DNA from: Symbiodinium natans
Taxonomy: Eukaryota; Sar; Dinophyceae; Suessiales; Symbiodiniaceae
Assembly (NCBI GenBank): GCA_905221605.1
Contig: CAJNDS010002821.1
Coordinates: forward strand, 124,001 to 188,000
Direction: 5' to 3'
Length of the DNA stretch: 64,000 nucleotides
The notes below the pieces were generated by a model. It worked only from the letters and a program-made list of their open reading frames with translations, did not search any database and was not told the DNA's origin. Shown here piece after piece: positions 38,200 to 47,182 of the stretch. How positions within the stretch are numbered: position 1 is the stretch's first letter; each line of letters begins with the position of its first letter. A program made the position numbers and the translations under genes.

Positions 38200-38541
38200 T
38201 GGACTCTCACGGGTTGCCCTTGTGCGCAGCTTGCTCGCGACTTGGCTTCTTGTCAGGACCCCCGCCGCTGCCTCGGCGCAGCCAGCTGCGACAGCCACGC
38301 CCGGGACGGAGGCGACGGAGAGGCCCAGGCGTGGAGTCATGACAGCGCTGCTGTCCCTTGTCCAGAGCTTGCGCGTGACGTCGCTCATTGCGAGGACTCC
38401 TGCAGCATCCTCGACGAGCAAAGATCTGCCTGCCACGTACGCGCAGTTTGAGAGGTCGGGGTCTCGCGTCTTCAGAGTTGCAGGCTACATTTCTGACTTT
38501 CTGTAGCCCATAACGGATCACAGACAGGAAAGAGACGCAGC

Positions 38542-38626
<85 letters not shown>

Positions 38627-39120
38627 GCCGCCCTGGAGGCCGCGCGGATCCCAAATCGTGACTGCTGTGCGAGCTGCGGTAAGGACTCATGTTCTTCTGA
38701 GGCATGCCGCAGCATCCTCTGCGAGCTGGGACATACCGGCCACCGCTGCGACGCGAACTGGCGACAGGTCGGGGCTTGGAGTCATCGCAGCGGCGGCAGC
38801 CCTTGTGCAGAGCCTTGGCTTCTGGTCAGGACCCCCTCAGCAGCCTCTGCGCGCGCACACGCGACAGCCACGGCCAGGGCGCAGCCTAGGGAGAGGTCCG
38901 GGCATGGGCATGGAGTTATGCGTGCTAGCGGCGGTGTCTCTTCTTCGCAGCTTGCGCGTGGCTGCGCTTCTTGTCAGGACCCCCGCAGCATCCTCGGCCA
39001 GTAGAGACATGCCCGCAACATCTGCGCAGTCTCAGAGGTCCGGGGCTCGAGTCTTCAGAGCTGTAGTCCACATTACTGAGTACTGGGTTCCTGTTGTCGA
39101 CAATGGATCACATCTAGGAT

Positions 39121-39183
<63 letters not shown>

Positions 39184-39190
39184 CTGGAAG
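38200..39190 (+). repeat. two ~500-bp tandem units, each ending in (CAG)n
   Basis: Unit 1 (about 38200-38640) and unit 2 (about 38650-39190) share CAGAGCTTGCGCGTG, TTGTCAGGACCCC, CTGCAGCATCCTC, GCGCAGT..GAGAGGTC and TCTTCAGAG. Each leads to a CAG triplet tract (38537-38622, about 28 triplets; 39122-39182, about 20). The frames read Ala/Arg/Ser-rich protein; coding status unclear. Confidence 0.75.
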
Positions 39191-39228
39191 AAGTGCGGGC
39201 CCTAAATTGTCACTGCCGCGATGCAACT

Positions 39229-40532
39229 ATGCTTGCTGACCTCAGGCAGCGCCAAGACGAAGAACGAGCTCTGCATGAATGGGGGCCGACAGTGTGTCAG
39301 CGGCTGCTGGCGAAGAGCGAGCTCGTGCTGTTCCACTTGACGCCGGCCGTTGAGGGGGCGAAGGAGGTAAAGCTCTTGTGCTCCGTGCACGTGCATGACG
39401 TGAACTTCCTGCAGGTGGGGACTCAAGAGGTGTACGCGCACGTTTTGGCTGCCAGTCCATGTCCGGATGTGTCCGATCTCGTGGCCGGCGACGTCCGGGA
39501 CAGTGCACTTCCGCGGGTTCGGCTCCTGTGCGGGAACAGCGAGAGTGACGCAACTGGGCAAGTTGCAAGTTGCCTGCATCTACACGGACATCTCGCGCAG
39601 GTGTACTGGGACCAAATGCGTCGCGAGACCTGGTCCGCGAACTTGCGCGACTGGCACGAGGTTGTGGTGAGCCGGGCCCAGTTGCGCGCTGCTGCGCCCC
39701 AAATGTCGTTGGCCACGCTCGATGAGGCCATCCACAACATAGACATACCGGCCGACCAGAGAGGCTTCTTCAACAAGCCTTCGGACACAGCGGCCGCCAG
39801 AGGCTACACGCGGAAGACGGTGGGTCCCTCTGCCCGCACGCGGGAAGAGCATGAAGCTGAGGGGGACACGTATGGGCGCCAAGGCAAGAAATCCAAGCAC
39901 AAGGACTTGCCGAGCTTTCAGCACAAGCCCTTGACCGATGCTTTGCTGCGCGCAGTGTTGTTTTGAACCTACCATTTGCTGCTGTTTTTTCTTCTCTTTG
40001 CTCCTCTCTCTTCCTTTGCCGCTCTTCTTCTGCATTTATCCTGTCTTTGCAGAAGGCCCTGCTCCAGAACCTCCACGTCCTCTTGCCACTGGACCGCTGC
40101 AGCGTGGACGGCCGGGTGCCTGATGGCGTCAAGGCAACGCCCTTGGAGCAGCCAGCCAGATCCAGCCAGCAGACTCGAGAAGGAATGATGAAGTTTGCCG
40201 AGCATCGCATGATCTCTCGACTTGCTGAACACATCACTGCAGACTGCTGCGAACAGACGGGAGAAGTGCAGGCCTATGGTTTCTTGCCGGAGAAGCTGCC
40301 GCAGGTGGTCCATGCCCTTCTCGCCTGGCTTAAGGTCCGAGCCTGCCCTTTCGAGGACATCTCTCCGGCGGACAAGGACTTGCACTGGAGCATTGCCTTG
40401 CAGTGGCGAGGCTTTCAGATGTCCGCGTCCGAAATGGAATCCGCGGCGGCCCAAGCAGTGAGCATCACGTTCCTGCACATGCGCTACTTGAGCGCCTACG
40501 TGCGTTTCACCAAAGCGCAGACGCACGCCTAG
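39229..40532 (+). CDS. hypothetical protein with one intron, cassette 5
   Basis: ATG at 39229, exon 1 to 39954, GT-AG intron 39955-40052 with a long pyrimidine tract, exon 2 40053-40532 in phase 0. About 400 residues. Exon 1 reads LADLRQRQDEERALHEWGPT, ELVLFHLTPAVEGAKEVKLL and TLDEAIHNIDIPADQRGFFN, then a basic stretch (GRQGKKSKHKDLPS). Exon 2: KALLQNLHVLLPLDRCSVDG, MISRLAEHITADCCEQTGEV. No domain recognised. The splice keeps the frame exactly and the stop lies 20 bases before core 16, so this is a well-supported gene of unknown function. Confidence 0.7.
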
Positions 40533-40552
40533 CGCGGCTGCGGAACCACGTG

Positions 40553-40569
40553 GACGCCGTCTTGCGAAA
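40553..40569 (+). repeat. 17-base core 16
   Basis: GACGCCGTC variant. Arms CGCGG, CTGCG, CCAC (40533-40549) pair with GTGG, CGCAG, CCGCG (40572-40589): 14 bp. Stop codon of the preceding gene is 20 bases upstream. Confidence 0.92.
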
Positions 40570-40654
40570 GTGTGGGGACGCAGCCCGCGGGGCAGGGCGA
40601 GTTTTGACGTCACAGCGGAGGCAGGGCCCGAAAGCGCGGCTGCAGAACCGCATG

Positions 40655-40671
40655 GACGCCGTCTTGCGAAA
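40655..40671 (+). repeat. 17-base core 17
   Basis: As core 16, but stem pair G-C replaced by A-T: CTGCA 40640-40644 with TGCAG 40681-40685; CGCGG 40635-40639 with CCGCG 40687-40691. Confidence 0.92.
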
Positions 40672-40963
40672 GTGTGGGGATGCAGCCCGCGTGTCTGGGC
40701 CCCCTGCTGTCATTTTGCTTGACTCCGTAGACCTTTCTCGGCAAAATTCCGAAAGGGCTCGCTGCCTGCATTCTTGGTCTGCCACGCAGCCTTTTGTCAG
40801 TTGTCAGAAAGCCTTGACGTCACTTCAGAGCTGCAGCACCATGCATTGTCTTGTCTGTAGTGTTCCGACTGCTGCTGCAGCCTGGGCTCTTTTGGGCATT
40901 TCCCAGGAGCGTATCCCTCCTTGCGGCACCAACGTCCTCCAGGCACTCTGACGACAGTGAGCC

Positions 40964-41459
40964 ATGCAGCCACAGCAGTCCAAGACTTGGGAAGGCACGC
41001 TGGACCGTTTGGCTGCTCAGAACAGCAGTCACATGAAGGTTCTGCTACGCCGCGTCTATTCTGAGACGAAAGAAATGTCAGGAGCGCGAGGACCCTGGTG
41101 CAAGATGGTCCTGCGCTTCGTGGACAAGGAAGCCAGGGGCGTCTACGCAGAGATTCGCGGCAGCCTCGAGTCCGTTCAGAAAGCTGCCGCGCCTTGGACG
41201 AAGGAGGTCACTTCCTGGACTTGTCTGACAAGGGGTCCAAGGCCAAGGCGCACCCGGTGGCTCAAGGTCACCCCCAGGCGATGGAGATGCAGAAGGTCTT
41301 CCCCATTGCGCGGTCCGACTTTCAGGTGATGGAGCAACAGTGCCAGGGTCGAGAGCGCGCCGACATCGTTGGCGTGGTCACGCAGTTGGACTTGCCACCA
41401 ACCAGCAAGCCCAAGGCGAATCTCTGGCTGAAAGACTTATCCGGCAAGGAAATGCTGAG
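40964..41459 (+). pseudogene. RPA70-like gene, truncated first copy
   Basis: Same start as the full gene (MQPQQSKTWEGTLDRL), but the 49-base deletion shifts the frame after AAPWTKE, and the copy stops at KEMLS where the duplication junction occurs. Confidence 0.8.
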
Positions 41460-41513
41460 TTTTTGACGTCCCAGCGGAGGCAGGGCCCGAAAGCGCGGCT
41501 GCAGAACCGCATG

Positions 41514-41530
41514 GACGCCGTCTTGCGAAA
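41514..41530 (+). repeat. 17-base core 18
   Basis: Copy of core 17 through the 859-bp tandem duplication; same stem. Confidence 0.9.
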
Positions 41531-41825
41531 GTGTGGGGATGCAGCCCGCGTGTCTGGGCTACCTGCTGTAATTTTGCTTGACTCTGTAGACCTTTCTCGG
41601 CAAAATTCCGGAAAGCGCTCGCTGCCTGCATTCTTGGTCTGCCACGCAGCCTTTTGTCAGTTGTCAGAAAGCCTTGACGTCACTTCAGAACTGCAGCGCC
41701 ATGCATTGTCTTGTCTGTAGTGTTCCGACTGCTGCTGCAGCCTGGGCTCTTGCGCATTTCCCAGGAGCGTGTCCCTCCTTGCGGCGCTGCAGCGACCTCC
41801 ACGCACTCTGCCACGACAGTGAGCC

Positions 41826-43895
41826 ATGCAGCCACAGCAGTCCAAGACTTGGGAAGGCACGCTGGACCGTTTGACTGCTCAGAACAGCAGTCACATGAAG
41901 GTTCTGCTACGCCACGTCTATTCTGAGACGAAAGAAATGTCAGGAGCGCGAGGACCCTGGTGCAAGATGGTCCTGCGCTTCGTGGACAAGGAAGCCAGGG
42001 GCGTCTACGCAGAGATTCGCGGCAGCCTCGAGTCCGTTCAGAAAGCTGCCGCGCCTTGGACGAAGGACGTTTTCTTTGCCGCCGACCTGAAGCTGGTGAA
42101 GCACAGATATTTCGCTGGTCACTTCCTGGACTTGTCTGAGAAGGGGTCCAAGGCCAAGGCGCACCCGGTGGCTCAAGGTCACCCCCAGGCGATGGAGATG
42201 CAGAAGGTCTTCCCCATTGCGCGGTCCGACTTTCAGGTGATGGAGCAACAGTGCCAGGGTCGAGAGCGCGCCGACATCGTTGGCGTGGTCACGCAGTTGG
42301 ACTTGCCACCAACCAGCAAGCCCAAAGCGAATCTCTGGCTGAAAGACTTGTCCGGCAAGGAAATGCTGGTGAACGTGTGGGGCAGACGGCACGTGGATCT
42401 GCTGACGAATGTGCAACCAGGTCAGGTCATCCAACTTGACAATTGCGGCCTCATCAAGCGAGAAGACTCCTCCCTGGAAGGAACGGCTGAACATTTCCTT
42501 GACAATGACAAGCACGGCTTTTCTGCGCTGCACGTGGACCCACCTGGCTTGCGGGCAGACAAGCTTCGCGAACTCGGCACAGACCAGGGCGACCGCATTT
42601 CCAAGCCGTGGTGCCCGTCCTTGACTGGCGGCGGCAGGTTGACTTCCGACATGGGGCCTTGTGTTGTCGCATGTGCCGCAACCATGAATGCCTTCGGCTC
42701 GGCAATGGAGCAAGGAGCTACACAGGACCGCAGAACCCAAAAAACCCTGAACCCTGAACCCTAAACCCTAAAGCCTGAAGCCTGAAGGTGTGATTTTATT
42801 TTTTGTTTGCTTCCTTAATTTTGCATCACAGCTTCGCTCGCAGAGGAAAAAGTCGAAGTGGCGATGCACAGCATTTGGCTGGTCAACGTGCTTGGAGATC
42901 CGGTCTGCACCCCGTGTAGACACTGTCAGACCAAGATTGATGACGTCAGCGGCAAGTGCAAGCGTGCTGACACCAGTGGCTGCCAGACGGAGCCCGCAGA
43001 GGCTGCTCGCGTGCTGGCCACCGTGCACGTGGCGGATTGGACGGGGCAGCTGGACAATGTCCTGGTGGGAGGAGCGGAGCTCGCAGTGCTGGCCCGGGTC
43101 GCGGACGAGCAGGCGCTGGCCCAGTTGTTGCTTCGGGACAAGGGCCCGCAGGCGCTTTGCTTCAAGGGGCCCTTCGATGCTCGCTTGGGTACTTCACAGC
43201 GGCTGGGGCAGCCCCGCGGCGCTTTGCTGCAGTCCTCGCAAGCTTCGCAGGCATCCGCAAGTGCTCCGACGCAATTTCAGATCTTAGCAGCTCGTCCTTC
43301 CTTCGGAGAAGCTTACGATGAGCGCGCGCGTCCCATGGTCAAGAAGGTGACGCGCCTGGTAAATGAAATGAGGGATGGCGCGGTCCTGCCTGTGCAGAGT
43401 CTGTTCTCAGACTTGTCCTGCTCGGACCTCGGGACCTTCTTCACGCGCGGTTCCGTGTTCGCGGAGTGCGTGACGCTGCTGGCCTTCGCCAAGGACGAGC
43501 CGTCCATGGACGAGGTGGACACTGGCGGCGAGAAGCATTTGGTCACCAAGCACCAGCAGGTCTTTTCGTACCCACACATGGACGGCGCCCAGCCATTCGC
43601 GATCGAGGCCTTTTGTCACTTCACCAGCTGTCACCTCTTCAACATGGCAGACGACCAACCACGGTTTTTGGTGGGACGCGTACTCAGGAACGAGGCCACG
43701 GACGCTGTGGTCTTGCACGTGGAGTGGATGTCCCGGGCGACGGAGGCTCAAGTTCGCAACCTGGAGACAGAGCGCGCCATGGTCTGGGACTTGCTCGCGG
43801 GGGAGCCGACGCTGCAGAGCAACAAGCGCCCGGCCACCAGTCTCATCGAGGAGACGCCGACGAAGGTGAAGTGCGCAGCCTGGGACGTTGCCTGA
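41826..43895 (+). CDS. RPA70-like single-stranded DNA-binding protein, cassette 6
   Basis: ATG at 41826; open to 42764, then an unresolved intron with telomere-like repeats, then open from about 42834 to TGA 43893-43895. First OB-like region: WCKMVLRFVDKEARGVYAEI. Second OB: RADIVGVVTQLDLPP, ANLWLKDLSGKEMLVNVWGR, PGQVIQLDNCGL, closely following RPA70 DBD-B. Third part: CTPCRHCQTK...GKC...DTSGC zinc ribbon followed by RVLATVHVADWTGQLDNVLV, as in RPA70 DBD-C, then a C-terminal extension. RPA-like genes are carried by many Helitrons, where they may protect the single-stranded intermediate; this one is on the same strand 12 kb downstream of the transposase. Stop to core 19: 24 bases. Confidence 0.75.
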
Positions 43896-43919
43896 GCCCG
43901 TCCCCGCTGCTGCGCGCGC

Positions 43920-43936
43920 GACGCTGTCTTGCGAAA
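43920..43936 (+). repeat. 17-base core 19
   Basis: Exact core, 25 bases after the RPA-like stop codon. Short GCGC arms (43912-43915, 43940-43943). Confidence 0.85.
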
Positions 43937-44055
43937 GGTGCGCCGGCGCTGGACACGGCGGAAGCCTCGCCCTATAGACATGTTTCACTCGAGACTCTAG
44001 GGTCCAGTTTTGCGGATGTCTATTTGCCGGAGCCCGTCCCCGGTGCTGCGCACAC

Positions 44056-44072
44056 GACGCTGTCTTGCGAAA
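44056..44072 (+). repeat. 17-base core 20
   Basis: Exact core. Perfect arms GCGCAC 44048-44053 and GTGCGC 44074-44079. Confidence 0.9.
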
Positions 44073-44185
44073 GGTGCGCCGGCGCTGGACACGGCGGAAG
44101 CCTCGCCCTAGACAGCACTCGAGACTCTAGGGTCCAGTTTTGCGGATGTTTATTTGCCGGAGCCTGACCCCGGCGCCGCGCGCCC

Positions 44186-44202
44186 GACGCTGTCTTGCGG
44201 AA
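44186..44202 (+). repeat. 17-base core 21
   Basis: One change (TTGCGGAA). Outer arms CCGGCGCC 44170-44177 and GGCGCCGG 44211-44218, inner GCGC pair. Confidence 0.9.
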
Positions 44203-44483
44203 GGTGCGCCGGCGCCGGACACGGCGGAAGGCTCGCCCTGGACAGGTCAGTCAGCGCCTGCAGCGCCTGTGGGCATGCGCACACTCTCGCAGCTCCTGCT
44301 AAAAAGACTGCGTGTCTCCCTGGACTGAGAATGACATGGCATGTCTCCTTGGACTCACTTGACACAACTCACACGTTGGCATGATGTCTGAGTGCATGGT
44401 GACATGCGTGCATTCGTGTGGGCGCCGCAGCACCTTTTTGCGACGTTTGCTTAGGTGACCGCGCCCTTTTGCTCCTTGCCGCA

Positions 44484-44693
44484 ATGGGGAATCTTTGCCC
44501 GCCGCGAAGAGGCAGTTGTACTTTCTCCTGCGAGATGCACGACCGTCCGTGCATGAGAACGAAGTATGGACATCAGGCGCACTATTGCGCACGTTGCATT
44601 GTGGATTGGTACAACGAGGAAGATGTGCGAATGTCTGCCTTGAGGTCTCTCCCGCATCTTTCATCTGAGGCTGCTCATCGGCATGATGACTAG
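44484..44693 (+). CDS. small Cys-rich protein, cassette 7
   Basis: ATG at about 44484, ~69 codons. Cys/His pattern NLCPPRRGSCTFSCEMHDRP then CMRTKYGHQAHYCARCIVDW; possible zinc binding. TAG at 44691-44693, followed by a decayed core (44782) and core 22 (44821). No family recognised. Confidence 0.45.
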   Translation: MGNLCPPRRGSCTFSCEMHDRPCMRTKYGHQAHYCARCIVDWYNEEDVRMSALRSLPHLSSEAAHRHDD

Positions 44694-44820
44694 GGGCGGT
44701 GCTGACGTATCCCGGCGGTCTGAGCGGCTACGTGTGTTTCACGCCACCGCACACATGTAGCGCGACCGTGGAACCGCGTGGCCGCTCTGTTGCGAAGATG
44801 CGCGGCTGCGGAACCGCATG

Positions 44821-44837
44821 GACGCCGTCTTGCGGAG
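44821..44837 (+). repeat. 17-base core 22, with a degenerate core just upstream
   Basis: Two changes (TTGCGGAG). CGCGG-CTGCG 44801-44810 pair with TGCAG 44847-44851 and CCGCG 44853-44857. A decayed copy (CCGCTCTGTTGCGAAG) is at 44782-44797. Confidence 0.85.
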
Positions 44838-45197
44838 GTGTGGGGATGCAGCCCGCGGGACTGGGCAAGTTCGTTTCTCACTAGAGCGCAGGACTGAAAC
44901 AGTGCTTCTTCTGTAGCCTTCTTCTTGACCTCAACTTCTCTTCGCCTTTGACATTGACCGTGGATGGGAGACATCCCGAGCTTTAGGCCAGTCGATGACG
45001 TGGTTTTGTGTCTGTCTGTGTGGGAATGTCATTCTGACATTGTTCTGCCCGAACCCCAGAACCTCAGCCCCTCACTCTTCTGAACAAGATACCCTAAACC
45101 CGCAGACCTGGCTGCGCTGCTGGCTTTGGCTCGAAAAGCTAGTTTTGGCCCGACGAGCGGTCTGCAGTGAAACCTCCTTGCTGCTTTCTGCATATGC

Positions 45198-45920
45198 ATG
45201 GAGTCCTCGCTGACGTCTTCTGGGCCGACAATGTCCGACGCGGAGATGTGCTGGATTCGACAGAGGCAGCTCGACATCTCCACAAAATACAATGAGGGAC
45301 CTTGGTCAGACATGGACTATACTGTTTGGAGAGCTTCCTACAACCTGGGCGACATCTCCGACTGGCCTCTCGATGCCGTGGTGGTGCGGTCTGCGAAGCC
45401 TGGTGAGAGCTGCTTGCTGGGCAGCGTGCGCTCGGCTGCCGACATCTTCCACGTCGAGGTCAGCACCAACACTTCTGTGACGGTTGTGGTGAGCGTGTGC
45501 CGGCCAGCTGAGCTGCGAGTCAGGGGGGCTCCCCAAGACTGGCGCGAGCACTTTTCCCGCTCTGGTGTGCGGCACGTCCAAGTTGAATTGGACGACCCCA
45601 GAATCAAATGCAACCGGGATGCTTCCTGGTTCTTCGAGAGCGCAGAGCGGTGCGCCCAGGCTTGGACAGACATGGCTCAGACTTTGCGCACTCTGCGCGA
45701 GCAGTGCCAACAGGCGAGCGAGGAGTTCAACGTGCTCTTCCATTGCTTCGGTGGCATTAATCGCAGTCCTGCTGCCCTCTGCGCTTGGCTGGTGCTGGAC
45801 GGCCAATGCAGCGCAGATGAAGCTGTGGACTGCATCTTGTCGGCTCGGCCAGCTCTGCAACCGTGGAAATGCAGAGATTATGCTCTCTTGGCTTTGCACC
45901 GCCTGCAGAACTCTCGCTAG
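45198..45920 (+). CDS. dual-specificity protein phosphatase-like, cassette 8
   Basis: ATG at 45198, 240 codons. The active site is NVLFHCFGGINRSPAALCAW, i.e. H-C-x5-R-S with the nucleophilic Cys and P-loop Arg. The upstream Asp needed as general acid is likely in VELDDPRIKCNRD. The C-terminal helices follow the DSP pattern (EAVDCILSARPAL). Length and layout fit an atypical DSP. One open frame with no intron seen. Stop to core 23: 24 bases. Confidence 0.8.
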   Translation: MESSLTSSGPTMSDAEMCWIRQRQLDISTKYNEGPWSDMDYTVWRASYNLGDISDWPLDAVVVRSAKPGESCLLGSVRSAADIFHVEVSTNTSVTVVVSVCRPAELRVRGAPQDWREHFSRSGVRHVQVELDDPRIKCNRDASWFFESAERCAQAWTDMAQTLRTLREQCQQASEEFNVLFHCFGGINRSPAALCAWLVLDGQCSADEAVDCILSARPALQPWKCRDYALLALHRLQNSR

Positions 45921-45944
45921 TTTGAACCCTTGCTTACTCCCCTC

Positions 45945-45961
45945 AACGCTGTCTTGCGAAA
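45945..45961 (+). repeat. 17-base core 23
   Basis: AACGCTGTC variant, 24 bases after the phosphatase stop codon. Only weak arms (CCC with GGG). Confidence 0.8.
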
Positions 45962-46107
45962 GGGTCTTTCGCGTGTACCAGCCCAAGATATAAAATGCAA
46001 AGCTGCTTGGCCTCCTGCCTGCGCCTCAACATGCACACATATGCGCCGTCACACATTCCATCGGATGCTCTACACGCATGCGTGCTTCTAGAGGGATGGC
46101 CCGAGCG

Positions 46108-46148
46108 CATGGAGCTTTGAAATCCTCGCAAACAACTTGGGGACGGTG
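46108..46148 (+). repeat. stray copy of a minisatellite block end
   Basis: GAGCTTTGAAATCCTCGCAA and CAACTTGGGGACGGTG match 17815-17850 with one or two changes, 28 kb away, just upstream of the AP2-like/ASCH gene. Confidence 0.85.
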
Positions 46149-46222
46149 TTGTGGATCTTCTCCTGCGCTCAGAGTTTTGTTGTGATCTCTACCTTGGCTC
46201 GAGGCAGGTGTGAAGTTGCAGC

Positions 46223-46972
46223 ATGGCGGGTCTCGGTAGAAAGTCACAGGAACTTAGCCAGCGCGGGATCGTGGAGAAGCATGGATATGGCTGGCGAGCG
46301 CATTTTGCGCACATCCGCATCTGCGAGGAGAAGGACACTTCGATCAGAGGTCCGCTGCGTGACAGCAGAAGGAAAGCTCTTGCAGACTTGAAATCCATGC
46401 GAGAATGCGGCACGGCGGCCGAGTTGGTCGCTCGCGCAGCACGGCTGAAAGATCCTAACTTGCCTGCTTCGGTGTCCAATGAAGTTTTTTTGTCGACTCA
46501 GCGCCTCTCGCTTTGCGGCCTCAATGTCCAGTACCCATGGAGTCGGCTGTTGATGCTTGGGCGCAAAAAGATGGAGGTGAGGAAGTACGCCCTCGGTCAC
46601 TACCAGTGCTTTTCGGAGGGCGAGCAGCTCTTCCTCATAGAGACCGTCGGCGCCGGGTCCACCAAGGGTGCCATCGTGGACACGGAGATTGGCCCTCCTC
46701 CTTCACGGGCTCAGGTCCTGGGCATCATCACCTTTGCTGGGGCGACCGAGTTCTTGGACGATCGGGACTTCGACTCTCACAGGCAGGATACGCTCATCGA
46801 GGTCGACAGTCCATTCGATTGGTGGTCCTCGGGTGCTAAGCGGTTTTTCGGCTGGGTGGTCCTGGACGTCAAGGCTTTCAAGATGCCCGTGTCGGTGGGA
46901 GGGCGGCCAAGGTCCATGCTGGGCTGGACCAAGCCAGTTGAGCTGTCCTTTCAGTTCGAAGTTGCTGAGTAG
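46223..46972 (+). CDS. AP2-like plus ASCH-domain protein, cassette 9
   Basis: ATG at 46223, 249 codons. Residues ~15-60: GIVEKHGYGWRAHFAHIRIC, GPLRDSRRKALADLKSM, an AP2/integrase-type three-strand plus helix DNA-binding module of the kind frequent in dinoflagellates. Residues ~90-235: LSLCGLNVQYPWSRLLMLGR followed by KKMEVRKYALG, QLFLIETVGAG, AQVLGIITFAGATEF and RFFGWVVLDVKAF, matching the ASCH (PUA-like) fold, which binds RNA or modified nucleotides. The pairing suggests a nucleic-acid-binding role. Core 24 follows 193 bases after the stop. Confidence 0.65.
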   Translation: MAGLGRKSQELSQRGIVEKHGYGWRAHFAHIRICEEKDTSIRGPLRDSRRKALADLKSMRECGTAAELVARAARLKDPNLPASVSNEVFLSTQRLSLCGLNVQYPWSRLLMLGRKKMEVRKYALGHYQCFSEGEQLFLIETVGAGSTKGAIVDTEIGPPPSRAQVLGIITFAGATEFLDDRDFDSHRQDTLIEVDSPFDWWSSGAKRFFGWVVLDVKAFKMPVSVGGRPRSMLGWTKPVELSFQFEVAE

Positions 46973-47165
46973 CTTTGTAGTAAGTAGTAACGTCAATCCG
47001 GAATGGAGAGGGAAGCGCGACGCGACCCGGAGTGGGAAGCTGGCGCACATGATTTCAAGTCGACGGCGCGCTTGCGATGAAAAGGTTAGCCTCTGCAAGG
47101 CAGCGTGTCAATTCGGAGCGCGGGTGCCACATGTCAGACAAATACACATGTGGGTTCCCCAAACG

Positions 47166-47182
47166 GACGCTGTCTTGCGAAA
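47166..47182 (+). repeat. 17-base core 24
   Basis: Exact core. No convincing arms. Starts repeat unit D and is the last core in the window. Confidence 0.85.

Larger units (their letters stand above)
40599..42363 (+). repeat. 859-bp tandem duplication
   Basis: 40599-41457 is repeated from 41458. Both copies carry a core (17, 18) and the start of the RPA-like gene. Copy 1 lacks 49 bases after ACGAAGGA (present at 42065-42117 in copy 2) and is cut off in mid-gene by the junction. Confidence 0.92.
43905..44235 (+). repeat. three tandem ~130-bp units each with a core
   Basis: Units start at about 43905, 44025 and 44160 and carry cores 19-21. The sequence right of each core (GGTGCGCCGGCGC, GGACACGGCGGAAG) is nearly constant, whereas the left arm changes in every copy. 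Between units: ACTCGAGACTCTAGGGTCCA and TATTTGCCGGAGCC. Confidence 0.9.

Noticed and set aside
22398-47182. 17-base core as the dinoflagellate spliced leader or its relic
   Set aside because: The core does not resemble the conserved dinoflagellate spliced-leader sequence, and no full leader was seen by eye anywhere in the window.
22398-47182. True bacterial integron
   Set aside because: No integron integrase is seen; the genes have introns and eukaryotic domains. Only the layout is similar.
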